Program-made: the position numbers and the translations under genes | Notes under the pieces: generated by a model | The model's input: only the letters and a program-made list of their open reading frames with translations | Told to the model about the DNA's origin: nothing | The model's database searches: none | Assembly (NCBI GenBank): GCA_965247125.1 | Contig: CBDFGO010000002.1 | Span: forward strand, 1,302,001 to 1,366,000 | Direction of reading: 5' to 3' | From: CALBJU01 sp965247125 | GTDB lineage: Bacteria; Bacteroidota; Rhodothermia; Rhodothermales; UBA10348 | Length of the DNA: 64,000 nt | Shown here: one piece after another, positions 55,774-63,873 of the stretch | Position numbering within the stretch: the first letter of the stretch is position 1 | Layout: the number at the start of each line of letters is the position of its first letter

Positions 55774-57099
55774 ATGCGCACCATACTATTATCCCTTCTT
55801 TTTCTTTGCAGCGCCTCTTTGGCGAACGCGCAGCAAGAGACACCCTGGACAACGCTCAATCCCGGGTCGGACAACATCGAAGTCGTAGGACATGTCGCGC
55901 TCGGCGGCATGATGAGCGTGGCCGATCTGGACATGGAACAGGAACTTAGTCGTCCGTACGTCTACGTATCCCGCGCAGCTCGCGAGGGACTTGTGGACCG
56001 CGGCACGGACATCATCGATATCTCCAATCCCTCGAGCCCGAAGGTCATCTATCGGTGGAGAATAGAAAACCAGGAGCTTCACTCGGGCCGTGGTGCCATG
56101 GACGTCAAGCACTTCAAACTGGGTGATCGCTACTATGTTGTTCAGGGACTACAATTTGGAACGGGCCCCAACAACGATTTGGGTGCAGTGGTCCTGGACG
56201 TAACTGGTCTTCCCGATCCGACCACAGTCAAAGAGGTCGCTCGGATTTATGAGCCTGATTTACCGGGTGGCTTTCACAACATTTTTATCTACAAGCACTC
56301 GGACGGCCGCGTATTGTTGATGACAACCGTCCGGGGACCAGGCGCCCATGTGTATGACCTCGGAAAACTTGTCGCTGGTGACCGCGCGGGTGCACTCGCG
56401 GCAGTGATTCCAGTACCTGCTGACCAGGGTCCTCGCGGCAGCTATCATGACTTCTATGCGGGATACCACGTCGACACCGGAACGGACCGGTTTTACGGTG
56501 GTGGTTCGGGTGGATATTATGTATATGACATTTCAGATCTGAACAGTCCAGAGCTGTTGGTGACGCTCAACGGAATTACCGGTGTCAATCGGGGCCACAC
56601 TTTCACACCGGGACCGGCAGGACGATATGTGATTGCGGAGACCGAATATCAGTACGCACCCCTGCGCATATTCGACCTGAAGCCTGCCCTCGATGGAGAG
56701 GTCTCCAACGTCCGGAGCCCGATCTCGGCCTGGACGGCTCACTGGGAAAATCTGGTCCACAATCACGAGGTGCGCTGGCCATTTGTATTCGTCTCTGGAT
56801 ACCACGACGGGCTGCAGGTATTCTCGCTGATGGATCCTGAAAACCCGGTTACCGTGGGGTACTACGACACGTACACGGGCGACCGAAGCATCGGATCTAT
56901 GGGCGGAAATGTGGGCAACGGTGCCTTCGGAGTGGACGTTCGTAATGAGGATGGACTGATCGTCGTTTCAGATATTTCGACTGGTCTGTGGACTTTCCGG
57001 ATGGAGGGATTCAACGGATGGAACGGTGAAGAATGGGGTGTACCCGATGTATCCAGCGTCCAGAAATGGGATGAAGAATCGAAAGAAGGCACCAAATAG
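55774..57099 (+). CDS. Secreted LVIVD-type beta-propeller protein, array copy 7
   Basis: A 441-residue protein, signal peptide MRTILLSLLFLCSASLANAQ. Motifs in order: GTDIIDISNPSSPKVIYRWR, GGFHNIFIYKHSDGRVLLM, SYHDFYAGYHVDTGTDRFYG, GHTFTPGPAGRYVIAETEYQ, AHWENLVHNHEVRWPFVF and NGAFGVDVRNEDGLIVVSD. The last body segment reads STGLWTFRMEGFNGWNGEEW where earlier copies have STGFWTFRMDGFNGWNGEDW. It is closest to copy 8: both have YHVDTGTDRFYGGG and FVFVSGYHDGLQ. It begins 24 bases after copy 6. The likely recent duplication of 7 and 8 fits growth of the array at its 3' end. Confidence 0.89.
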   Translation: MRTILLSLLFLCSASLANAQQETPWTTLNPGSDNIEVVGHVALGGMMSVADLDMEQELSRPYVYVSRAAREGLVDRGTDIIDISNPSSPKVIYRWRIENQELHSGRGAMDVKHFKLGDRYYVVQGLQFGTGPNNDLGAVVLDVTGLPDPTTVKEVARIYEPDLPGGFHNIFIYKHSDGRVLLMTTVRGPGAHVYDLGKLVAGDRAGALAAVIPVPADQGPRGSYHDFYAGYHVDTGTDRFYGGGSGGYYVYDISDLNSPELLVTLNGITGVNRGHTFTPGPAGRYVIAETEYQYAPLRIFDLKPALDGEVSNVRSPISAWTAHWENLVHNHEVRWPFVFVSGYHDGLQVFSLMDPENPVTVGYYDTYTGDRSIGSMGGNVGNGAFGVDVRNEDGLIVVSDISTGLWTFRMEGFNGWNGEEWGVPDVSSVQKWDEESKEGTK

Positions 57100-57124
57100 T
57101 TTTAACTCTAAGAGGGAATTCGAT

Positions 57125-58453
57125 ATGAAGAGGACCACCACTTTTCTGCTGGCGATGGTGATCGTCGCGTTTGCGTTTAAACCAGCCGCTGCCCAGTGGA
57201 CGGCTCAGGATCGCGGAAGCGATAATATTGAAGTGATCGGCCATATTCCTCTCGGACCCAGCCTGAGTGTGGCCGACATGGATCTGGAACAGGAGGTAAA
57301 TCGACCCTACGCCTATGTAGCTCGCATGCACTATGCAGAAGCAGGCGCAAAGGGAATGGACATTGTCAGTCTGGCAGATCCCTCGAATCCTCACGTCATT
57401 TATCGCTGGCGGATCGAGAACGAAGAACTGCATTCCCGCACCGGCGGAATGGATGTGAAGCACTTCAAATGGGAAGGACGCTATTACGTGGTCCAGTCCC
57501 TCCAGTTCGGCGGTGGTGGACCCGACAACGATCTCGGAGCGGTCGTGCTCGATGTCACGGGCCTGCCGAATGCAGACACCGTACAAGAGGTCGCACGCAT
57601 CCGCGCACCCGAAACCCCAGGCGGCTTCCATAACATTTTCATCTACAAGCATTCATCAGGACGAGTCCTTCTGCTATCCACGGTTTCGGGTCCACATGCC
57701 AATGTGTATGACCTGGGCAAAGTGGTCGGCGGCGATCTGGAAAATGCCCTTATCGGCCAGATCCCGACTCCTGCCGAGAACACCCGGCGTGGATATCATG
57801 ATTTCTACGCGGGTTTCCACGTGGATACCGGCACCGATCGTTTTTACGGCGGCGGAACTGGCGGGTATTACGTCTACGACTTCACGGAGATCGACAATCC
57901 GGAATTACTGGTCACGCTGACCGGAATCACCGGCGTGCGCAGCGGTCACACGTTCACACCAGGCCCCCGCGGTCGGTACGTCATCGCGGAGACGGAGTAT
58001 CAGTATGCTCCCCTGCGCATCTTTGACTTGCAGGAAGCACTCGATGGTGAAGGTGTGTCCAATGTCCGGAGCCCGATCTCGGCTTGGACGGCAAACTGGG
58101 AAAATTTGGTCCACAATCATGAGGTGAGGTGGCCCTTCGTCTTCGTGTCAGGCTATCACGATGGACTCCAGATCTTCTCAATGATGGACCCGGAGAATCC
58201 GGTCACTGTTGGCTATTACGATACCTACACTGGATCTCGTGACGTGGGCGCCATGGGCGGCGCAGTCGGCAATGGCGCCTTCGGAATTGACGTTCGAAAT
58301 GAAGATGGGCTCATCGTCATTTCCGATATGTCGACCAGCCTGTGGACATTCCGAATGGAGGGATTCAACGGGTGGAACGGCGAAGATTGGGGCGTTCCCG
58401 ACGTTTCTTCGGCCCAAAAATGGGACGAAGAGTCTCGCGAGGGCACGAAATAG
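57125..58453 (+). CDS. Secreted LVIVD-type beta-propeller protein, array copy 8
   Basis: A 442-residue protein, signal peptide MKRTTTFLLAMVIVAFAFKPAAAQ. Motifs: GMDIVSLADPSNPHVIYRWR (LADP replaces the usual LSDP), GGFHNIFIYKHSSGRVLLL, GYHDFYAGFHVDTGTDRFYG, GHTFTPGPRGRYVIAETEYQ, NHEVRWPFVFVSGYHDGLQ and the tail with SSAQKWDEESREGTK. ATG at 57125 is 25 bases after copy 7. Its 3' end overlaps the putative glycosyltransferase start by 34 bases, and a terminator-like hairpin begins 54 bases after its stop codon. It is the last propeller gene of the array. Confidence 0.89.
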   Translation: MKRTTTFLLAMVIVAFAFKPAAAQWTAQDRGSDNIEVIGHIPLGPSLSVADMDLEQEVNRPYAYVARMHYAEAGAKGMDIVSLADPSNPHVIYRWRIENEELHSRTGGMDVKHFKWEGRYYVVQSLQFGGGGPDNDLGAVVLDVTGLPNADTVQEVARIRAPETPGGFHNIFIYKHSSGRVLLLSTVSGPHANVYDLGKVVGGDLENALIGQIPTPAENTRRGYHDFYAGFHVDTGTDRFYGGGTGGYYVYDFTEIDNPELLVTLTGITGVRSGHTFTPGPRGRYVIAETEYQYAPLRIFDLQEALDGEGVSNVRSPISAWTANWENLVHNHEVRWPFVFVSGYHDGLQIFSMMDPENPVTVGYYDTYTGSRDVGAMGGAVGNGAFGIDVRNEDGLIVISDMSTSLWTFRMEGFNGWNGEDWGVPDVSSAQKWDEESREGTK

Positions 58454-59151
58454 AATCGCCGAAAAGTAGCACGGTTACCCTGGTACTGCTGTCTTTTAAC
58501 GAAAAGGAGAGCCTGACTCGCCTGATTGGCGAGATCAGGCTCTCTCTTTTTGATTCCGTTTTCGCCATCGATGGAGGCTCGACCGACGGTACGCTGGATG
58601 TGTATGCCTCGAACGGTATCAAAGCCTATGTACAGGGACTCAGAGGTCGCGGCAGAGCGTTTCAAGAGGCACTCGGCCATGTAGACACCGACCTCGTCAT
58701 CTTCTTTTCGACCGATGGTAACGAAAACCCCGCCGATCTGCTCAGGATGATTGAGTGCCTTCGGGAGGGAGCCGATATGGTAGTGGCCGGACGATACCTG
58801 CTTCCGGGAGCAAGTACAGACGATTCCGATGATAGACTGAGGCTGCGCAAGATGGCCGGTATTCGTGGTAGTTGGGCGGTCAATGCGCTCTGGGGATCTT
58901 CAATAAAGGATGCGATCAACGGCTTTCGTGGATTCAAGGCCAGCACGCTCCGGAAGATGAAGTTGACAGCGACAAATCACGATATCGAGCTGCAAACCAC
59001 GATCAGAGGCGCCAAACTGGGAATCCGGATGAAGGAGTTCGCCACCCGGGAGCAGATTCGCTATGCTGGAGAACATCGACCTTCAGCCGGTACATTTCGA
59101 TTGATTCTATCTTTGACGAAGCGACTTGTTGTTGAGATCTTCTATCCATGA
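58420..59151 (+). CDS. Family 2 glycosyltransferase (dolichyl-phosphate-sugar synthase-like)
   Basis: This GT-A enzyme of about 243 residues has VTLVLLSFNEKESL, the nucleotide-sugar Asp in AIDGGSTDG (51-57), a second acidic motif in VIFFSTDGNENPADLL, and MVVAGRYL, GFRGFKAST with the late EL-T-R helix. It probably transfers a sugar to a lipid phosphate, making the donor for the membrane transferase encoded next. No start codon lies near the fold start: ATG at 58420 (overlapping the array gene by 34 bases) is the only ATG candidate; a rare ATA start after 58453 is possible. A strong terminator-like hairpin lies inside its early coding region. The stop overlaps the next gene as ATGA. Confidence 0.82.
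   Translation: MGRRVSRGHEIESPKSSTVTLVLLSFNEKESLTRLIGEIRLSLFDSVFAIDGGSTDGTLDVYASNGIKAYVQGLRGRGRAFQEALGHVDTDLVIFFSTDGNENPADLLRMIECLREGADMVVAGRYLLPGASTDDSDDRLRLRKMAGIRGSWAVNALWGSSIKDAINGFRGFKASTLRKMKLTATNHDIELQTTIRGAKLGIRMKEFATREQIRYAGEHRPSAGTFRLILSLTKRLVVEIFYP
58507..58551 (+). terminator. Terminator-like hairpin inside the glycosyltransferase coding region
   Basis: A 16-base-pair stem (58507-58522 with 58528-58544, one bulged A, 5-base loop TGATT) is followed by TCTTTTTG. It begins 54 bases after the stop of propeller copy 8 and lies in the open frame of the glycosyltransferase. It has the form of an intrinsic terminator for the array and would act as a partial stop for the downstream genes. 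Strength has not been computed. Confidence 0.75.
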
Positions 59152-60659
59152 AAGCCTGGATATCCACTCACGCGTCTTTTCTGCTGCTCATCGTGGCGGC
59201 CGGCCTCGCCTACGGCCTGACGTTGGATTCGCATGGCATGTTCATCTGGGATGAAGCGGAGTACGCTTCCATTGCCCGTGGCCTATCCGACGGCGAGGGA
59301 TTTTCGATTGAGGGAGAGCCCAACAGTCTTCGTCCGCCCGTGCTTCCCCTAACCGGAGCTATCGCCATGGCAATCGGGGGAAGTGATTCTGACGTCACGC
59401 TGAAGTGGGGTGTCTGGTTCTGGTCAATGCTTGCAATTTGCGCCGTGTATTTTTTCGGCACCCTCACATGGGATCGAGAAGTCGGCCTGTGGAGCGCTGC
59501 AGCCCTGACCCTCGCTCCCGCTTTCTGGCAGCATTCCACCTTTTTTCTATCCGAGACGCCCTATAGCCTGTTTTTCTTCACAGCGGTGATGTGTCTCCTT
59601 CTTGGATTCTACCGAAACCCCCGATACTTCCTGGGCACATGGGTAAGCTGGGGTCTGGCCGTCCTGACACGGTATACAGCCGTATTGTTTGGCCCCGTCA
59701 CGGTAGTGATCATGATTGGTATGTGGTTCACAGATCGTGATACCCTGGTGCGCGCATTTCGAAGTCGGTGGTTCTGGCTAGCGCCCCTTGCTGCAGTTGT
59801 AGTGGCTGCTCCCTGGCTCGTTCGCCAACAGCTGGTATTCGGCGATGCGCTGGTAGGATTCAAAATCGCCTCGGGTCAACTGCAGCGATATCTTCCCGAG
59901 ATCTCGATGCCCTGGCACTATTACGTGAGCCGAATTCCGGAATCCATTACGTTTCCGGCGGCGGCACTTGCCTTGGTAGGACTTATTCAATCAGCCAGAA
60001 AAAGAGTAACAGCAGCTGGAGCGTGTCTTCTAGTCATTTTGTTTCTCTTTGGTTGGTTCAGCGCGTACAGGTACAAGGAGGTTCGCCTCATCACCTCAGT
60101 TCTTCCATTCCTCGCGATTATGACCGGATTGGGCATGAATCAGTTGTGGACCGGCTTTCAGGACCGTCCAAAAGCTGCGTGGATACCGGGCGTGATCGCG
60201 GCCGCACTCCTTGCTATATCGTTTCCTGGGCGTGACAATAGTATAAAGAGCAGTGTGGCCCTTGGATACCCGGTATTCAAAGATGCGATGCAGTGGGTGC
60301 GTTCCACTACGCCCGAAAACACAAGGATTATGTCCGCGTCCGGACCCCAGACATGGTGGTATTCCGAGAGGATCCGCATTGATATACCGGGCGATCCGAA
60401 TAAACTGCTTGGGCACGTCCAAAAAGTGGATCTGGTAGTCATCAATAATTTCGAGCGAAGCCAACCCCAGTACATTACGAGGCTCATAACCTTGTTCAAT
60501 GCCCGGGACGTGGAAAATGGCCAATTCCATTTCTTCTCCGGAAACCGACTTGCGACCGCCGTCATCGATGCCGAACTGTTTTATGCCCGTGTAGAGCGGG
60601 ATTCAACGTTTCAGGCCATGTTAGTGGATGGTCCGAGGTCGACCGAGCATCGGCCCTGA
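59148..60659 (+). CDS. Membrane glycosyltransferase of the PMT/ArnT type (GT-C fold)
   Basis: This 503-residue protein has about ten hydrophobic helices and the GT-C acidic motif Asp35-Glu36 in IWDEAEYASIARGL near the end of the first helix, followed by RPPVLPLTG in the first periplasmic loop. Further features are TLTWDREVGLWSAA and FFLSETPYSLFFFTAVM. It should transfer a sugar from a polyprenyl-phosphate carrier to an acceptor on the outer face of the inner membrane. The lipid-linked donor is plausibly made by the family 2 enzyme encoded just before it (ATGA overlap). The C-terminal part (about 390-503) is soluble and mixed in fold. The acceptor is unknown; array proteins are possible but this is only a guess from position. 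Confidence 0.85.
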   Translation: MKAWISTHASFLLLIVAAGLAYGLTLDSHGMFIWDEAEYASIARGLSDGEGFSIEGEPNSLRPPVLPLTGAIAMAIGGSDSDVTLKWGVWFWSMLAICAVYFFGTLTWDREVGLWSAAALTLAPAFWQHSTFFLSETPYSLFFFTAVMCLLLGFYRNPRYFLGTWVSWGLAVLTRYTAVLFGPVTVVIMIGMWFTDRDTLVRAFRSRWFWLAPLAAVVVAAPWLVRQQLVFGDALVGFKIASGQLQRYLPEISMPWHYYVSRIPESITFPAAALALVGLIQSARKRVTAAGACLLVILFLFGWFSAYRYKEVRLITSVLPFLAIMTGLGMNQLWTGFQDRPKAAWIPGVIAAALLAISFPGRDNSIKSSVALGYPVFKDAMQWVRSTTPENTRIMSASGPQTWWYSERIRIDIPGDPNKLLGHVQKVDLVVINNFERSQPQYITRLITLFNARDVENGQFHFFSGNRLATAVIDAELFYARVERDSTFQAMLVDGPRSTEHRP

Positions 60660-60683
60660 ATCGTAGTCTCGCTCAATCGCGTC

Positions 60684-60723
60684 ATCCGATATCCGATATC
60701 CGATATCCGATATCCGATATCCG
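60684..60723. repeat. Short tandem repeat, ATCCGAT units
   Basis: Five exact copies of the 7-base unit ATCCGAT (60684-60718) and a partial sixth (ATCCG) lie in the 191-base gap between the glycosyltransferase and the PadR gene. The number of units could vary by slippage. No coding role is evident. Confidence 0.85.
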
Positions 60724-60779
60724 CAAGGATGAGGCCGTTTCTGATCCATGCCTGAGAAGTTCACCCGGTGAAACTTCTA

Positions 60780-60833
60780 TACATAAACATTTTATGTAAC
60801 ATATCGAAATTGTATACGTAGCGTGTTTATGTA
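60780..60833. promoter_or_regulatory. Inverted repeats before the PadR gene, probable operator
   Basis: TACATAAA at 60780-60787 pairs with TTTATGTA at 60791-60798 across a 3-base spacer, and TACATAAAC at 60780-60788 also pairs with GTTTATGTA at 60825-60833. Three related half-sites just upstream of PadR suggest autoregulation, as is usual in the family. A further hairpin-like repeat AGAAGTTCACC lies at 60755-60778. The function is inferred. Confidence 0.5.
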
Positions 60834-60850
60834 TTAATCGGCCGACCAGG

Positions 60851-61207
60851 ATGTCCAACATGAAATCGCTGTCTACCACGGTTCACGCCTCAACGAACAA
60901 GGCGTTGATTCTGGCCATTTTGTCCAAGCGATCAGAGAGCTACGGATATGAGATCATCAAGCTGGTGTCGACCCTCTCTGCCGGCGCATTCAAATGGAAA
61001 GACGGGATGCTCTATCCGGTTTTGCACCGCATGGAAAAGGACGGCCTCGTCGCTTCCCGCTGGCGCCTCGCAGACAATGGTCGCCGACGAAAGTATTACC
61101 GGATAACAGACGAAGGAGCACGGGCTCTCACGGAGATGAAGCTGCAGTGGCAGCAAATAAACACCACGATGACAAACGCATGGAATCTGGAACTGAATTT
61201 GACCTAG
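60851..61207 (+). CDS. PadR-family transcriptional regulator
   Basis: The 118-residue protein has a PadR winged helix: LILAILSKRSESYGYEIIKLV, KDGMLYPVLHRMEKDGLVAS and KYYRITDEGARALTEM. It is expected to bind inverted repeats as a dimer and repress the next gene, which overlaps it by 28 bases. ATG at 60851 or 60860 (MKSL) are both possible starts. PadR with a permease having an N-terminal prefix domain is a repeated pairing in several phyla, so a role in controlling this transporter is likely. The effector is unknown. Confidence 0.92.
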   Translation: MSNMKSLSTTVHASTNKALILAILSKRSESYGYEIIKLVSTLSAGAFKWKDGMLYPVLHRMEKDGLVASRWRLADNGRRRKYYRITDEGARALTEMKLQWQQINTTMTNAWNLELNLT

Positions 61208-63873
61208 AGGGCGCCCTGGCCCGTTGGCGGGCCTCTCATTACACGGAGGCTGGAATCTGGCCCGTGGAGCTGGAGGAGTTGGAAGCCAATTTGCGAGATC
61301 GATTCGATGAATCGATCTCGAATGGGGTGCCCGCGGAAGAAGCGTTTCGCGCGGCCATAGCTCAGATGGGTGATATGGGAGATCTCGGTGAGCTGTTTCG
61401 AGAGAATCGATACGCAGATACGATTCGGGGCATGTCCTCACGTCAGATCCAACGCTTTCTCCCTGCTCTCGCGGTCAACTATGCCAAATCTGCGTCCCGA
61501 AGCATGAGTCGAACAGGGCTTCACACGCTGATTTCTACGTTTGGACTGGCCGTGGCCCTTGCATGCTGCATCTGGATTCTGATTTTTGTCGGAGATGAGC
61601 TTGGATACGATACTTTCCACGCCGGGTCCGATAATATCGTCCGACTTGCCAAGGGAAATTCAGCCAACACGCCGGAACGGTGGGCACCCGAAATACTCGC
61701 ATCAATTGCTGGCGTCGAAGACGGCGTCCGCATCATGAATGGTGCTTTTCAGCGGGTGATATTCAATACGGATAATTCTGCTGTTTCAGAACCTGGAGGC
61801 ATGTTCGCCGACGCCTCTCTTTTTGAGGTCTTCTCCTGGTCGCTCGCTATGGGTTCAAAGGAGACGGCACTAGAACGACCGTTCTCCATTGTGATATCAC
61901 CAGACATGATATCCAGATACAATCTTCCAGATAATCCTCTGGGATCGGTGATAGAGCTCTCCGGAGTCTCGAATACTGCCGAACGCCGCGCCTACGAAAT
62001 AACTGGTGTGCTGGATCGACCGCCGGGACCCTCACACATCGTATTTGACTACGTCCTCTCCTTTTCATCGGTCGAGTTGTTGAACGAGCAGGGGGAATGG
62101 GGCACGCCATTCAGCTGGGTGAATCGAACCTCGAAATCGTACTTCGTGTTAGCCCCGAACGCAGATAGAGCGGCCATCACACTCCAAATTTCGGAGCTTT
62201 TGCGCACGTTTATTCCAGATGAGAGAGTCAGGCTCGACGATCTCGAGCTTCAGTCCCTAACCTCAATCCACCTGGAATCAACCAAACGATCTGAGTTTCC
62301 AGGTGGCGGAAATTTGAATTACGTATATCTGCTCGCATCGCTCGCGTTTCTGGTCTTGATCCTCGCGATGGTGAACTTTGTCAATCTGGCGACGGCGCGC
62401 TCCTCTCAGCGGGCAAAAGAAGTCGGAATGAGGAAAGCCATCGGTGCCTCCAGTTCGCAGATTGTCACGCAATATGTCACCGAGTCGGTGATCGGGGCAT
62501 TCATTTCTCTCGTTTTGGCTCTGGGACTCGCATACTGGATGCAAGATTTTGTAGTTCAGATGACATTGAAAGAGCTTTCGCTCACCTCTCTGCTCGATCC
62601 CGTGTTTGCAGGTACCGTACTACTGATCACACTGCTGACCGGATTAGCCTCAGGATCCTACCCTGCCTTCGTATTGTCTCGGTACGAATCTGTTGAAGCG
62701 ATGAAGCCGTCGCGGTCCTCCAGCATCAAGATGTCGGTGATGCGAAAGGGCCTGGTAGTGTTTCAATTCGCGGTCTCCATCGGACTCATCGTAACGACGC
62801 TGGTGATGAACAACCAGATGAATTTCGTCGAGAATCGCGAGCTCGGATACAATCCCGAAGATGTTCTGGTGGTCGGATTCGGACACAGTGTCGGACTGAG
62901 GGACAACATAGAATCGATTGCGGCGAGGCTCCGCGGCGACACCCGAATCGAACAGGTTTCGGCCTCCCATTCACTTCCCAGCGGATTCCTGAATACGTTT
63001 TCCTACATCCCGGAAGGCAAGACTGCTGAAGAATATGTGTCGCTCGGAAGCCTGGCTCTTGATGCACACCTCATGTCAACCTTGGAAATTGAGATCATCG
63101 CGGGAAGATTGTTCATTCCCGATGCCGAGTCCGACAGTATGGCATACATATTGAATGAATCTGGAGCTCGTGCTCTCGGATGGGAGCCGGACGCGTCGAC
63201 CATCGGAAAAACGGTCCAGTGGACGATGGGAAGATTCGGATTCACGGCGCCGGTAATTGGCATCGTTAAGGATTTTCACTACGGATCGCTGCGTCAGAAC
63301 ATGCAGCCCATTATTTTTAATCTGTCCCGTTTCGGCTCATCCAACCTGTTGGTTAGAGTCCAATCGGAGAATGCCGAGCCCGTATTGGAAGAACTGAAGG
63401 CCATATGGGAGACGTACGAGCCCGATTTTGCTTTCAACTATGCCTGGATGAATGATCGGTTGGCCAGCCAGTACGCGAACGAACGCCGATTGACCAAGCT
63501 GTTCTCCTATACTGCTATCCTGGCCTTGATCATTGCTTGCCTGGGCCTCTTCAGCCTCGCGTCATACGCAACAAAGCGCAGGGTCAAGGAGATTGGCATA
63601 CGAAAAACTCTCGGTGCGAGCTCGGCAGAGATCGTTCTATCGTTTTCCTCAGAGTTTGCCCTTCTGCTCGGAATTGCGGTGGTTGTCGCCTGTCCGATTG
63701 CATTCATGGCTTCGGAACGTTGGTTGGAAGCTTTTGCATTTCGGGTACCGGTTGGAATCGGCCCATTTGTGACGGCAATCGGGATCGCGTTTCTTATTGC
63801 GCTCTTGAGCGTGGCTTCGCAGGCACTCAAGGCCGCAACCGCCAATCCAGTCCACTCTCTTCGATCAGAATAG
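61180..63873 (+). CDS. FtsX/MacB-type ABC transporter permease with N-terminal prefix domain
   Basis: This protein of about 897 residues has a cytosolic prefix domain of about 80 residues (EELEANLRDRFDESISNG and FRAAIAQMGDMGDL), then one membrane helix, a MacB-like periplasmic domain and three helices (SLAFLVLILAMVNFVNLATA with AKEVGMRKAIGA), followed by a second half of the same order ending with ALIIACLGLFSLASYA and VKEIGIRKTLGA. The two R-K-(A/T)-(I/L)-G-A motifs are the usual coupling loops to the ATPase. No ATPase gene lies in the window; it may lie downstream. ATG at 61180 is preferred (MESGTEFDLEGALAR) over the longer frame from 60994 that overlaps PadR. It may export a peptide, lipid or antibiotic. 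Confidence 0.9.
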   Translation: MESGTEFDLEGALARWRASHYTEAGIWPVELEELEANLRDRFDESISNGVPAEEAFRAAIAQMGDMGDLGELFRENRYADTIRGMSSRQIQRFLPALAVNYAKSASRSMSRTGLHTLISTFGLAVALACCIWILIFVGDELGYDTFHAGSDNIVRLAKGNSANTPERWAPEILASIAGVEDGVRIMNGAFQRVIFNTDNSAVSEPGGMFADASLFEVFSWSLAMGSKETALERPFSIVISPDMISRYNLPDNPLGSVIELSGVSNTAERRAYEITGVLDRPPGPSHIVFDYVLSFSSVELLNEQGEWGTPFSWVNRTSKSYFVLAPNADRAAITLQISELLRTFIPDERVRLDDLELQSLTSIHLESTKRSEFPGGGNLNYVYLLASLAFLVLILAMVNFVNLATARSSQRAKEVGMRKAIGASSSQIVTQYVTESVIGAFISLVLALGLAYWMQDFVVQMTLKELSLTSLLDPVFAGTVLLITLLTGLASGSYPAFVLSRYESVEAMKPSRSSSIKMSVMRKGLVVFQFAVSIGLIVTTLVMNNQMNFVENRELGYNPEDVLVVGFGHSVGLRDNIESIAARLRGDTRIEQVSASHSLPSGFLNTFSYIPEGKTAEEYVSLGSLALDAHLMSTLEIEIIAGRLFIPDAESDSMAYILNESGARALGWEPDASTIGKTVQWTMGRFGFTAPVIGIVKDFHYGSLRQNMQPIIFNLSRFGSSNLLVRVQSENAEPVLEELKAIWETYEPDFAFNYAWMNDRLASQYANERRLTKLFSYTAILALIIACLGLFSLASYATKRRVKEIGIRKTLGASSAEIVLSFSSEFALLLGIAVVVACPIAFMASERWLEAFAFRVPVGIGPFVTAIGIAFLIALLSVASQALKAATANPVHSLRSE

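Larger units (their letters stand above)
47725..58453 (+). repeat. Tandem array of eight paralogous LVIVD-type propeller genes
   Basis: Eight head-to-tail genes with spacing from a one-base overlap to 25 bases share a signal peptide, a propeller body and a nearly identical tail (FNGWNGEDWG...SSVQKWDEESKEG in copies 3-7). Repeated at DNA level, strongly so in the last 90 bases. The individual genes are listed separately. Copy 1 is the most divergent. Confidence 0.9.

Noticed and set aside
60682..60879. Minus-strand frame across the ATCCGAT repeat
   Set aside because: The protein is only a translation of the short tandem repeat with no family likeness.
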